Notes: generated by a model from the letters alone, not told the origin. A stretch of 34,618 nt of DNA from Clostridia bacterium (GCA_017455565.1 JAFSZV010000006.1:1-34618), one strand, 5' to 3'; positions 8,501 to 14,834 are shown, counted from the first letter of the stretch. Numbers and translations are program-made.

Positions 8501-9366
8501 ACACCATCACAGAAGATAAGGTGGAAGGCTATGAAACCACCTTTGAAGAAACGGAGCCCGGCGTTTGGGTTGTAACGAACACGAAGGAAACAGAGCCCTT
8601 TGTCGATCCCACTAACCCGGTTGATCCCGATCCGAGGCCTGAGCTGAACACCAAGGACCACTATGCTTATATCATCGGCTATCCCGACGGAACGGTGCAG
8701 CCAAACGGCACCATCACCAGAGCGGAAACCGTTACCATTTTCTTCCGCATGCTGACCGACGAGAGTCGCGACGCGGTGTGGAGCACCGCCAATTCCTTCA
8801 CCGACGTGCAGGAGGCCGACTGGTTCAATAACGCTATTTCTACCATGGAAAACGGCGGCATCATCAATGGCTATCCCGACGGCAGCTTTAAACCCAACGG
8901 CAAGATCACCCGCGCCGAGTTCGCGGCCATGGCGATCCGGTTCTTCCAGGATGCCAAGGTCGGTCCATCCAAATTCTCCGACACCATCGGGCATTGGGCC
9001 GAGGAAGCCATCAATATGGCACTGGAGCAGGGCCTGATCACCGGTTATCCCGACGGCACCTTCCGCCCCGACCAGCCCATCACCAGGGCCGAGGCCATGA
9101 CCATCGTGAACCGCGTGCTCAAGCGTGCGCCCCACAAGGATCACCTGCTGCCAGAATGGGAGATGATCGTGTGGCCGGACAACATGGATAAGACCGTCTG
9201 GTATTACGCCGACGTGCAAGAGGCGACCAACAGCCACGAATATACTATGAGCGGCGCTTACGAAAACTGGGAGCGTGAGCTTCCCGTGCGCGACTGGGCG
9301 GCCTTCGAGAAGATGTGGTCCAACGCTCACTCCGCTGCCAACCCCGGCGAAGTGGTGGGAAACTGA
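5584..9366 (+). CDS. Large secreted surface protein: Cna-B repeats plus three SLH domains
   Basis: 1260 residues. A signal peptide (charged MKKTR, hydrophobic core, cleavage likely after ALA at residue 26) is followed by an acidic linker and a ~500-residue region I cannot name. Five Cna-B-type beta domains start near residues 550, 643, 736, 825 and 914; each shows the Lys (VTKTW), Glu (YTVEE) and Asn (VTNT) pattern of intramolecular isopeptide bonds. Three SLH domains (from about 1024, 1072 and 1130; GYPDGTF, ITRAE) and a short tail with WYYADVQEATNSH end it. There is no LPXTG signal, so attachment to a secondary cell-wall polymer through SLH is expected. The ATG at 5584 follows AGGAGG (5570-5575); an in-frame ATG at 5566 lies ahead of that site. 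The gene is monocistronic between its own promoter and terminator. An adhesin or stalk role is inferred from the architecture. Confidence 0.9.
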   Translation: MKKTRFFAIALALLMLLQAAPTAALAVDGGNGDDADPVTHDGKVYVADTEDEELDEDDPSLYDSGTYTRADMDSADEYLTKQFDWSNAGKSEGVITFKTKLNVDSLNDQTALYAFTPCCGHGFTKDIAKRNLEYLLDAYDRVDVITVTGERQENSDDRPFSTYITTYSDIHIVENVGQDTDEDGKADYLNLLDGDYTGDGWGGFQGIPTTNWDYAGNHFMRSLYTGLYAYLAGMDDAMALESNPAQTLTVPVRDPAAIYVSFDGILGSGAIALTPDLKHNWLITLGVPYEWDGTCTNHSLTYPDIQYDCWGLLYDYRMNKKYFSVGLDSTGRFKEPGFWYSPMEEGDGINSVTDGSLHYRMWNEIIAMANPSLLGEMDEITIDGIPNDTLWHGETRTLYDAATGTGYLVKYGMQNYFLRDNQDYYFDYAYDSTFAEVGVPVKGITLTDKLSNYFKISEGAQIEWEADPADGAEVRYTINEETSIVTFNIDEYKAGTELTIRIHVAVDTEAGGVNRWVDTNESAELTVDLGDGKEKEYKITSPKAHLERRDIAVTKTWSDAGENAYRPDSITFRLYADGAEVDSRTVTATDGWSCTFQAVPIYDENGNEITYTVEEDTLTGYNTTVTETADGVWEVTNETIRRDITVTKIWNDDGESNYRPESVTFRLYANDEEVDHCTVTAGDKWICVFEDLPVYRNGEEITYTVEEDTMTGYNTTVTETADGVWEVTNETIRCSITVAKTWDDDNNRDGVRPQSITIHLMDGTTEVASQVVSEADGWEWTFENLPVYRDGVEIVYTIIEDSVAGYEAEINGFDVTNTHEIETITIEGTKTWDDDNNRDGVRPQSITIHLMDGTTEVASQTVTEEDEWKWSFTDLPKYDDGEEIEYTITEEAVNAYTTTINGFDVTNTHEIAKRSIEVTKVWEGNGRNRPNHVTIRLYADGEELEHVEIGAQDDWTYVFEDLYVYNNGEEIVYTITEDKVEGYETTFEETEPGVWVVTNTKETEPFVDPTNPVDPDPRPELNTKDHYAYIIGYPDGTVQPNGTITRAETVTIFFRMLTDESRDAVWSTANSFTDVQEADWFNNAISTMENGGIINGYPDGSFKPNGKITRAEFAAMAIRFFQDAKVGPSKFSDTIGHWAEEAINMALEQGLITGYPDGTFRPDQPITRAEAMTIVNRVLKRAPHKDHLLPEWEMIVWPDNMDKTVWYYADVQEATNSHEYTMSGAYENWERELPVRDWAAFEKMWSNAHSAANPGEVVGN
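7411..7782 (+). repeat. Near-identical 92-codon repeat units (Cna-B domains 1 and 2)
   Basis: About 95 bases from 7411 recur almost unchanged from 7687, offset 276 bases (92 codons). Only a few single-base differences are visible, for example GACACGCTG versus GACACGATG. The rest of each unit is more diverged, which points to recent duplication or gene conversion of the end segment. Confidence 0.85.
7801..8163 (+). repeat. Near-identical 90-codon repeat units (Cna-B domains 3 and 4)
   Basis: About 93 bases from 7801 (starting AAGACCTGGGACGATGATAA) recur from 8071, offset 270 bases (90 codons), with a handful of synonymous changes. This is a second repeat type in the same gene, distinct from the unit at 7411-7782. 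Confidence 0.85.
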
Positions 9367-9386
9367 AGCTTATATAGGAAAACGCA

Positions 9387-9446
9387 AGGGGCTGTGAAGA
9401 AACGGGAGAGCGCAAACTCTCCCGCACTTCACAGCCTCTGCTTTTA
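9387..9446 (+). terminator. Terminator of the surface-protein gene
   Basis: Outer stem GGCTGTGAAG / CTTCACAGCC and inner stem CGGGAGAG / CTCTCCCG form a long hairpin, followed by TGCTTTTAA. It starts about 20 bases after the stop codon. Confidence 0.88.
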
Positions 9447-9491
9447 ATCCAAAGGTAAAGATTGTTTTTCAAAACGTATACTACCCCTACC

Positions 9492-9715
9492 CTACAAACG
9501 GAAGCCTGTGGAAAACTCAGGTAGCTTCGCAGAGCTTGACGGTTTTGTTGTAGCATTTTCATAGAGATTGTGGCCGATAGAAACCCAATACAGCTCCAAC
9601 CTCGCGGAATCCAGCCCTCTGCGCACTATTCGCTTGTACCAACGGTCATATTGAGAATGCCGAAGGTTCCCTCCGCTTGAATGGAACGGTTCATCCGCAA
9701 CAGTAGATCGATCGC
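9492..9715 (-). pseudogene. IS1182-like transposase C-terminal remnant, frameshifted
   Basis: Read on the minus strand, LLLRMNRSIQAEGTFGIL is the conserved late motif of IS1182-type DDE transposases. The next expected residues, NDRWYKRIVRRGLDSARLEL followed by SIGHNLY, are present but in another frame. A single base appears to be missing near 9650 (CTCAATATGACC where CTCAAAAATGACC is expected). The reading frame then runs on into unrelated sequence and ends at 9492. Only the last part of a transposase survives. The rest of 9447-9941 holds no gene I can support, only the hairpin at 9767-9806. Confidence 0.65.
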
Positions 9716-9766
9716 CGCAAAGCCCATTTTTACTGTATTGCCCTGATTTTTTGCCCCCAGAAAAAG

Positions 9767-9806
9767 AAGAAACCTCTTTTGCCCTGGTAGACAAAAGAGG
9801 TTTCTT
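9767..9806. repeat. 15-bp hairpin, member of a dispersed hairpin family
   Basis: AAGAAACCTCTTTTG (9767-9781) pairs perfectly with CAAAAGAGGTTTCTT (9792-9806). The core matches hairpins at 1433-1473 and 12319-12352 and a half-site at 11754. GCTAAATGTACGCGGCATC (9852-9870) downstream is also found, with one base fewer, at 11778-11795. Confidence 0.7.
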
Positions 9807-9941
9807 TGATGTTTAAGACGTGCAAAAAGTACCGAAACCAAGCTAAGAAAAGCTAAATGTACGCGGCATCTCGGTAATCGGGGATTTATCACTCAGAATC
9901 AAATGTCATTCACCATGTAAACGCTGTTCTAAATAAATGGA

Positions 9942-10883
9942 TCACGCCTTGTTGAACTTCTCCTTCGGCTGTTTGCAGCGAGGGCACTTCCAATCGTCGA
10001 GCAGGTCTTCAAACGCGACGCCGTCATGCTCTGCCGGATCATACACATAGCCGCAGATCGAGCAGACGTATTTCCCGCTGGCTTGCTGCGCGGAGAAATC
10101 CACTTCCGCCAGCACCGTCGGCACGGGATTGTCCAGATCCATCACACGATTGGCCTCAAGATTCTCATAACCCTGGGGCGTGTGGGTCCCGCAATAGACC
10201 GTCGGATGATCGCGAACGAAATCACGGACGCGATCAAGCGTCTCGCGCGCCGCGGGAAGATCAACAAACACCACCGAGAGCTTGTTCTCATACAGCGCCT
10301 CATCCATATAGGTGATATCGCCGTGGAGCATATAGAACAAACCGCCGTTTTCCGCGATCACGATGCTGTTTCCGTTGGTGTGGCCCTTCGCCTTAATGAA
10401 ATAGACCCCCTCCGCGATCTTCTGGCTGGCCGGGAAGTTGTAATAGGCGCCGTCGGTGAACGTTACGGGGATGATGTTTTCGAGCCCTTTCAGCTCGTCT
10501 GCGCCGATCTCGTCCGCGTTCACGTAGATCTTTGCCTTCGGGAAGGATTTCAGTTCGCCGGAATGGTCGGCGTGCTTATGGGTCAGCAGGATCTTCGTGA
10601 CCTGCTCCGGCTTATATCCGAGGGCGGCGAACGCTTCCATGTAGCTGCAAATGTCTTTTCCGGTAAAGATAGGGCTGTTTTCGTCCGGCACTTCCTCGGG
10701 CGTTCCGGCCGGCAGTCCGGTGTCGACAAGAATGACCTCATCGCCGGTATCGATCAGGTAGTTCTGCAAGCTGCCGCGATAACGGATGTTCTTGTCGAAT
10801 TTTTCCATGCCCTCCTCTCCGCCGAAGATGAAGGGCTGGGTGTAAAAACCGTCTTTTCTGAACTTTACTGCTTTGATCTCCAT
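9942..10883 (-). CDS. Metallo-beta-lactamase-fold hydrolase fused to rubredoxin
   Basis: 313 residues. Residues ~1-250 are an MBL-fold domain of the lactonase/glyoxalase II-like group: [16 protein letters not shown], the metal motif [10 protein letters not shown], a later GHTNGN His, LHGDI with the bridging Asp, and YCGTH. The last ~55 residues are a complete rubredoxin: [10 protein letters not shown] followed by [15 protein letters not shown], giving the four Cys iron ligands. There is no flavodoxin domain, so it is not a standard flavorubredoxin. The start at 10883 is set by GGAGG seven bases upstream; an ATG six bases earlier is too close to that site. It is a single gene with its own promoter, next to a TetR-type regulator. 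Function unknown: a redox-linked hydrolase or an oxygen/NO-stress protein are both possible. Confidence 0.9.
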   Translation of the reverse strand: MEIKAVKFRKDGFYTQPFIFGGEEGMEKFDKNIRYRGSLQNYLIDTGDEVILVDTGLPAGTPEEVPDENSPIFTGKDICSYMEAFAALGYKPEQVTKILLTHKHADHSGELKSFPKAKIYVNADEIGADELKGLENIIPVTFTDGAYYNFPASQKIAEGVYFIKAKGHTNGNSIVIAENGGLFYMLHGDITYMDEALYENKLSVVFVDLPAARETLDRVRDFVRDHPTVYCGTHTPQGYENLEANRVMDLDNPVPTVLAEVDFSAQQASGKYVCSICGYVYDPAEHDGVAFEDLLDDWKCPRCKQPKEKFNKA

Positions 10884-11046
10884 GTTCATACCTCCGTTTT
10901 TTTGATCGCTTTATCCGGTAATTCCTTCGGCTGCGGCCGCTCGTCCTGTGCGAGCTTCAGGCGGCCTTCCGTTTCGCAGGGTACCTCTATGGCCTGATCC
11001 TTATTGATTCAACGCGGTCATGCACCGCCTTATCGCGCACAACTAC

Positions 11047-11074
11047 ATTATACGGAGATGAGAGAGACTTTCAA
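11047..11074 (-). promoter_or_regulatory. Sigma-A promoter of the MBL-rubredoxin gene
   Basis: On the minus strand, TTGAAA (11074-11069), a 16-base spacer and TATAAT (11052-11047). It gives a leader of about 155 bases. The leader is GC-rich and shows no riboswitch I recognise. Confidence 0.75.
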
Positions 11075-11089
11075 ATGATGCTTTTTGTG

Positions 11090-11113
11090 AAAAGTCCCGT
11101 TATGGGACTTTTT
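11090..11113. terminator. Terminator of the TetR-type gene, symmetric
   Basis: AAAAGTCCC (11090-11098), loop GTTAT, GGGACTTTTT (11104-11113). It lies 18 bases beyond the regulator's stop and just upstream of the MBL gene's promoter. Confidence 0.85.
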
Positions 11114-11131
11114 CTCTAAATCGTTCCGTTT

Positions 11132-11680
11132 TCAGAGAAGGTATTTATGAAGAGGGACCGGCAGGCAGTCTTCAAAAACCGCTGCCAATTCCTCGGGCGT
11201 CACCTGAAATACACCCAGGATCCAATCGCAGCTCAGATCGACCGTTCCCTGACAGTAGGTCCGTATATACATCTCTGTCTTAACGTCCAGCTCCTTCAGA
11301 CCGGACGCATCCAGTACACACTTGGTCAGGCTTTCGATATGAAGCTGCTTCATGTGTCGTGAGAAGGATCCATAGCCGCTTGTATGCAGGAGCAGGTTTC
11401 TCAGATAGTCTTTCTGCTCGTTGTAAAGCAGCGCGACATCCCAAAGGATCTGCTTCCACTCATAATCTTCCTTTTCGGTCTGACCCACGATCGCCTGGAG
11501 CCTTTGGGCGTAATCCCAGGCCATGAGATCGTATTTATCCTTGAACAGCCGATAAAAGGTGGTTTTTGAGTAACCGCAGTTTTCTATAATGTTCGGGACT
11601 GTGATCTTATCCACCGGCCTGCTTCCCGCAAGCTCCCGGAAGGATTCCGCGAGGATCTCCCTGGCTGTTTTTCGTTTCAT
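11132..11680 (-). CDS. TetR/AcrR-family transcriptional regulator
   Basis: 182 residues. The N-terminus is a TetR DNA-binding domain: an AREILAESFRELA helix, then ITVPNIIENCGYSKTTFYRLFKDKYDLM, where GYSKTTFYRLF is the recognition helix. The C-terminal ~120 residues form the ligand/dimer domain and are not diagnostic; the layout resembles DhaS-like short TetR proteins. GGAG lies about ten bases before the ATG. It has its own promoter and terminator and lies just upstream of, and in the same direction as, the MBL-rubredoxin gene, a likely target by position. No operator palindrome is obvious at either promoter. Confidence 0.88.
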   Translation of the reverse strand: MKRKTAREILAESFRELAGSRPVDKITVPNIIENCGYSKTTFYRLFKDKYDLMAWDYAQRLQAIVGQTEKEDYEWKQILWDVALLYNEQKDYLRNLLLHTSGYGSFSRHMKQLHIESLTKCVLDASGLKELDVKTEMYIRTYCQGTVDLSCDWILGVFQVTPEELAAVFEDCLPVPLHKYLL

Positions 11681-11712
11681 TCGCTTTAGTCTCCGACCTT
11701 CGATTCGTTGGG

Positions 11713-11795
11713 AAGATTATAACATCCTTCCGCCGGAAGCTCAACAACAGAAAACCTCTCTTGTCCCGGCAGACAAAGCTAATGTACGCGGCATC
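11713..11795. repeat. Mosaic intergenic repeat, copy A
   Basis: The left half (11713-11766, promoter plus the half-hairpin AAACCTCTCTTGTCC) matches 12280-12333. The right half (GCTAATGTACGCGGCATC, 11778-11795) matches 9852-9870. The AGACAAA at the junction is shared by all three. The hairpin's second arm is missing here. Confidence 0.75.
11716..11744 (-). promoter_or_regulatory. Sigma-A promoter of the TetR-type gene (copied module)
   Basis: Minus strand: TTGAGC (11744-11739), 17 bases, TATAAT (11721-11716). The promoter and the next ~25 bases upstream are nearly the same as at 12283-12311 in front of the Nudix gene. Confidence 0.8.
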
Positions 11796-11831
11796 CCGAC
11801 AAACGGGAGTTAACTGAAATGCTGTCGGGAG

Positions 11832-12236
11832 TCAGTTGTTCAAAAACTCCTCTGCCTTTCGCAGTGTTTCCCGATCTGATTCAAAGGTCAGGATTTCCAT
11901 GGCATCTTCAATGGGGAGCCATCGTATTTCTCTGACCTCTTCTTCCTGTACGGTTACATCAAGGCTGTCCGCATAGGCCAGAAAGAAAACAACTGTTTTT
12001 TTGCAATCTTCATAGGGGCTGTACTCAATGGTTTCACGAAATCCGTTCACAAAAGCCACGAAAAGACCAGTTTCTTCAAAAATCTCCCGCTCAGCTGTCT
12101 GGTGTTCCGACTCATTTTTCTCCACGTGACCTTTGCAGATGGAACAGTGCCCTTTCTGCATCAGCTCGACAAGGTAGAGACGCCTTCCGTCTTGTTCGGA
12201 ATAGATCACTGCGCCGCAGCTTTTTTCATAAACCAT
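11832..12236 (-). CDS. Nudix hydrolase (Ap4A-hydrolase/MutT-like)
   Basis: 134 residues. The Nudix box is complete: G(HVEKN)E(SEHQTAE)REIFEETGL, which binds the metal and hydrolyses a nucleoside-diphosphate linkage. The N-terminus KSCGAVIYSEQDGRRLYLVE and the GHCSICKGHVEKNE segment resemble bis(5'-nucleosyl)-tetraphosphatases, although the usual WxFPKG is altered to CSICKG, so the substrate is uncertain. The frame is open further upstream to 12335, but that stretch crosses the promoter. The ATG at 12236 (MVYEKS) with AGAGAGGA upstream is the supported start. It lies downstream of tRNA-Leu on the same strand, separated by a hairpin and a promoter. Confidence 0.87.
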   Translation of the reverse strand: MVYEKSCGAVIYSEQDGRRLYLVELMQKGHCSICKGHVEKNESEHQTAEREIFEETGLFVAFVNGFRETIEYSPYEDCKKTVVFFLAYADSLDVTVQEEEVREIRWLPIEDAMEILTFESDRETLRKAEEFLNN

Positions 12237-12282
12237 GATCAAACAATCCTCTCTGTCAGTACAATCCCGGTTTTTCGGAGAG

Positions 12283-12311
12283 ATTATATCATCTTTCCGC
12301 CGGGACCTCAA
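12283..12311 (-). promoter_or_regulatory. Sigma-A promoter of the Nudix gene (copied module)
   Basis: Minus strand: TTGAGG (12311-12306), 17 bases, TATAAT (12288-12283). It follows the tRNA-Leu hairpin directly and is a near copy of the TetR-gene promoter at 11716-11744. Confidence 0.8.
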
Positions 12312-12318
12312 CAACGGA

Positions 12319-12352
12319 AAACCTCTCTTGTCCATGTAGACAAAAGAGGTTT
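12319..12352. terminator. Hairpin after tRNA-Leu, repeat-family member
   Basis: AAACCTCTCTTGTC (12319-12332) pairs with GACAAAAGAGGTTT (12339-12352) with one mismatch. On the minus strand it lies 6 bases past the tRNA 3' end and finishes in TTTTCC, so it probably terminates the tRNA transcript. It belongs to the hairpin family at 1433 and 9767. Confidence 0.7.
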
Positions 12353-12358
12353 CTATGA

Positions 12359-12445
12359 TGGTGCAGCCAGAGGGACTTGAACCCTCAATCCATTACTGGA
12401 ACTAGCACCTCAAGCTAGCGCGTATGCCAATTCCGCCATGGCTGC
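12359..12445 (-). tRNA. tRNA-Leu, anticodon GAG, CCA encoded
   Basis: The 87-base minus-strand sequence begins GCAGCCATGGCGGAATTGGC and ends GGCTGCACCA. The 7-bp acceptor stem GCAGCCA/TGGCTGC is perfect. The anticodon arm is CTAGC-TTGAGGT-GCTAG, giving anticodon GAG (reads CUC and CUU). A long variable arm and a T arm with GGTTCAAGTCC follow, as expected for a class II leucine tRNA. Confidence 0.96.
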
Positions 12446-12457
12446 GAATGCTTATTT

Positions 12458-12486
12458 ATCATAGCACAACGCTTCGAAAAATGCAA
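12458..12486 (-). promoter_or_regulatory. Sigma-A promoter of tRNA-Leu
   Basis: Minus strand: TTGCAT (12486-12481), 17 bases, TATGAT (12463-12458). The start point falls just before the mature tRNA 5' end at 12445. Confidence 0.78.
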
Positions 12487-12531
12487 CCCCATTTTTTAAT
12501 TTTTCGGCGGGAAAAAGCCGCCGCGTCCGCG

Positions 12532-12560
12532 TTGTTTTAAGGTGGAGAATATGGTATACT
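12532..12560 (+). promoter_or_regulatory. Sigma-A promoter of the flavoprotein-acpS unit
   Basis: TTGTTT (12532-12537), 17 bases, TATACT (12555-12560). GGGAGGGG follows just before the ATG at 12593. Confidence 0.68.
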
Positions 12561-12592
12561 GAGCGTGACAAATAAGTTTTGGGAGGGGTTTC

Positions 12593-13825
12593 ATGAAAAC
12601 CATCCTAATTGTGGGAGGCGGCGCGGCCGGCATTGCCGCGGCCATCTCCGCCGCAGACGCCGCGCCGGGCGCCCGCATCCTGCTGCTGGAGCGGCTGGAC
12701 CGGGTGGGGAAAAAGCTGCTGGCCACCGGAAACGGCCGCTGTAATCTGACGAATCAGCAGGCCTGCGCATCCCATTATCACTCCTCGACGCCGCGGGAGG
12801 CCGCGGCGGTGCTGCGCGGGATGGAGCCCGCGGCGGCCCTTAGCTTTTTTGAGGATCTTGGACTCCGCTGGACGCAGGAGGACGAGGGTCGGATCTATCC
12901 CTATTGCATGCAGGCTTCCATGGTGCTGGACGTGCTTCTGGCTGCGCTTGCGGAGCGGCATATCGAGATCGTTTGCCCGGCTCCGGTCAGAAGCATCCGC
13001 GCGGCAAACGGAAGATTCGACGTAGACGCGGGGCAGCATATTTCCGCCGACGCGGTGATTCTGTGCGCAGGAGGCCGCGCTGCGCCTAAACTTGGCTCCG
13101 ACGGAAGCGGCTATGCGCTGGCTAAGTCGCTGGGACACAGCTGTACGCCGCTTTATCCGGCGCTTACGGCGCTTTGCTGCGATATGCGGACCTCTGGCGG
13201 ATTGAAAGGTATCCGCGCGTCTGCGGAAGTCTCCATTTTTTCGGGAGAGACTTGCCTTGGAACACGGCGGGGCGAGGTACTGTTCACTGAATACGGCCTT
13301 TCGGGGATCGCTGTGATGGATCTGTCCCTTTTGCTGCCGCAAGCGAAAAAACGCCCCAGCTTTGCCGAACTCGATCTGTTCTCCGATGAGGAAGAAGCCG
13401 CGCTGCTTCGGGAGCTGCGCACCCGGCGCAGCCGATTTGCCGCGGCGCCGCTGGAACGGTTTCTTCTGGGGACGGTGCATAAGCGGCTGGGCTTTACCTT
13501 GATGAAGCAGGCGGGCTTCGGTGCGCTTTCCCGCCGCTGCGAAACGCTGACCGACCCGGAGCTGGCCGCGCTGGTGCGCTTGCTCAAGCATTGGCGGTTT
13601 TCCATTACCGGCGTACAGGGCTATGGCCAGGCACAGGTCACCTTCGGCGGCATTCCGCTTTCTGAAATTGACGAAAACACAATGGAATCAAAGCTGTGTA
13701 AAGGCTTATACCTTGCCGGTGAAATTCTGGATATAACAGGCGATTGCGGCGGATATAACCTGCATTGGGCCTGGTGCAGCGGCATCCGCGCCGGCCGTGC
13801 AGCAGCGAAAGAGGTGGGAGCATGA
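12593..13825 (+). CDS. BaiN/HI0933-family FAD-dependent flavoprotein
   Basis: 410 residues. The N-terminal dinucleotide-binding motif ILIVGGGAAGIAAAISAA is followed by KKLLATGNGRCNLTNQ, the signature of the HI0933/YhiN/BaiN group of NAD(P)/FAD oxidoreductases. VILCAGGRAAPKLGSDGSGY and the C-terminal GLYLAGEILDITGDCGGYN segment contribute to FAD binding and are also diagnostic. The family contains a bile-acid dehydroxylation reductase (BaiN), but most members have no assigned substrate, and nothing here indicates bile-acid genes. It is the first gene of an operon: the acpS start codon overlaps its stop (ATGA). Confidence 0.93.
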   Translation: MKTILIVGGGAAGIAAAISAADAAPGARILLLERLDRVGKKLLATGNGRCNLTNQQACASHYHSSTPREAAAVLRGMEPAAALSFFEDLGLRWTQEDEGRIYPYCMQASMVLDVLLAALAERHIEIVCPAPVRSIRAANGRFDVDAGQHISADAVILCAGGRAAPKLGSDGSGYALAKSLGHSCTPLYPALTALCCDMRTSGGLKGIRASAEVSIFSGETCLGTRRGEVLFTEYGLSGIAVMDLSLLLPQAKKRPSFAELDLFSDEEEAALLRELRTRRSRFAAAPLERFLLGTVHKRLGFTLMKQAGFGALSRRCETLTDPELAALVRLLKHWRFSITGVQGYGQAQVTFGGIPLSEIDENTMESKLCKGLYLAGEILDITGDCGGYNLHWAWCSGIRAGRAAAKEVGA

Positions 13826-14190
13826 CCCTTCAAAACGGGATCGACATGGAGCGGATTGAGCGGTTTTCCACGATCTTGAAAAACCAGCATTTCTGCGAGC
13901 GGATATTTACCGAGCGGGAGCGTGCCCACATCGAGAAAAGCGGACATCCCGCGGCCACGGCGGCGGGGATTTTCTGCGCCAAAGAGGCGGTGGCCAAGGC
14001 GCTGGGGCGTGGGTTGTTCGGGCTTTTGCCGCAGGAGCTCGGCCTTGACTGGACCGGGCGCGGCGCGCCCTTTGTCACGCTGACGGGCAGCGCCGCCCGG
14101 CAATACGGCGCGTGGCGGCTTGCCGTGTCTGTGACCCATACGGGCGAATATGCGGCCGCCTTCTGCACGGCGCTTTTGCAGGAAGAATAA
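13822..14190 (+). CDS. acpS: Holo-[acyl-carrier-protein] synthase
   Basis: 122 residues. AcpS transfers 4'-phosphopantetheine from CoA to a serine of acyl carrier protein, activating it for fatty-acid synthesis. Family signatures are visible: NGIDMERIERF at the N-terminus with the metal-binding Asp, FCAKEAVAKALGRG with the second acidic ligand, and VSVTHTGEYAAAF near the end. The ATG at 13822 overlaps the TGA of the flavoprotein gene, so translation is probably coupled, and GGTGGGAG precedes it. The next gene is a GerS/YdcC-like lipoprotein, the same order (acpS then lipoprotein) as in Bacillus and Clostridioides. Confidence 0.95.
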   Translation: MTLQNGIDMERIERFSTILKNQHFCERIFTERERAHIEKSGHPAATAAGIFCAKEAVAKALGRGLFGLLPQELGLDWTGRGAPFVTLTGSAARQYGAWRLAVSVTHTGEYAAAFCTALLQEE

Positions 14191-14193
14191 CGC

Positions 14194-14247
14194 AAAAGCC
14201 GCGCGCATATCTTCTTTTCGAGGTGATGGATATGCGGCGGCTTTTTT
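14194..14247 (+). promoter_or_regulatory. Hairpin covering the lipoprotein start (terminator or translation switch)
   Basis: AAAAGCCGC + CGCATATC (14194-14211, one bulged G) pairs with GATATGCG + GCGGCTTTT (14229-14245); the T run reaches 14247. The loop holds the ribosome site GAGG (14220-14223), and the ATG at 14232 lies in the 3' arm. The structure looks like the acpS terminator, yet it is built from the first codons of the next gene. Confidence 0.75.
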
Positions 14248-14828
14248 CTTTTGCGCTGGCAGGGATGCTTCTTTTCTCTGGCTGCGGTGCAAAGCGGTTT
14301 CAGCCAGAAATGCTTTCCGCCCAATACGGCAATGCGCTGGCGCGGGCAACGGTGACCGCGGTCACACACGGCGGTTATTACGCGGAATACCGTCTTTCGG
14401 CGGAGGAGTTGGAAGAAGGGACCTACGTTACCGTCCTTGCGCCCCAGTCGGTGGCAGGGATCGAGGCGATCTGCGGCGACGACGGAGTAAGCATTTCCTA
14501 TGCGGACATATCGCTGGATGCTATGACGCCGGAGGCGCCGGGCTTTACGCCCGTTGACGCGTTTCCTTGGCTTTTGCGCGATCTGCGCGAGGGATATCCC
14601 GCAAACTGGGGAAAACAAAGTGAAAACGGTAGGGAAGGGATCGTTCTGCAGTATATTCAGGATTTTCCGGACGGGACACAGGGTATGAAAAAGGTCGTTC
14701 TTTCGGCCGACATGCTTGAGCCCATTTCGGCGGAGCTTTATCTTGACGGGCGTCTGATCCTGACCGTGAACATTGAGGAATTTTTGCTCACGGCCCGAAA
14801 GCCGGTTGCAACCGCGCCCGATCCGTGA
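14232..14828 (+). CDS. Lipoprotein, LolA-fold, GerS/YdcC-like
   Basis: 198 residues. It has a lipoprotein signal: MRRLFSFALAGMLLFSGCG, with Cys17 as the likely lipidated residue. The rest (YYAEYRLSAEELEEGTYVTV, then VLSADMLEPISAELYLDGR, then LTVNIEEFLL) suggests a LolA-like beta fold. The position after acpS and before mazF matches ydcC in Bacillus and gerS in Clostridioides, where GerS is needed for spore cortex hydrolysis. That link is inferred from synteny and fold-like features, not from strong motifs. The ATG at 14232 has GAGG eight bases upstream; the ATG at 14226 is too close. The start region lies in a hairpin. alr and mazE, usual next neighbours, are missing. Confidence 0.75.
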   Translation: MRRLFSFALAGMLLFSGCGAKRFQPEMLSAQYGNALARATVTAVTHGGYYAEYRLSAEELEEGTYVTVLAPQSVAGIEAICGDDGVSISYADISLDAMTPEAPGFTPVDAFPWLLRDLREGYPANWGKQSENGREGIVLQYIQDFPDGTQGMKKVVLSADMLEPISAELYLDGRLILTVNIEEFLLTARKPVATAPDP

Positions 14829-14834
14829 TATACT
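14806..14834 (+). promoter_or_regulatory. Sigma-A promoter of the mazF unit
   Basis: TTGCAA (14806-14811), 17 bases, TATACT (14829-14834). The -35 box lies inside the end of the lipoprotein gene. A leader of about 155 bases follows. Confidence 0.72.

Noticed and set aside
6835..9330. Very long open frame antisense to the surface-protein gene
   Set aside because: It mirrors the repeated Cna-B and SLH codons, has no ribosome site or known domain, and the sense frame has signal peptide, domains, promoter and terminator.
12503..12525. Small GC hairpin CGGC/GCCG upstream of tRNA-Leu
   Set aside because: Only four pairs around a long loop; no functional role supported.
12605..13591. Minus-strand frame opposite the flavoprotein
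   Set aside because: Composition-driven shadow without motifs.
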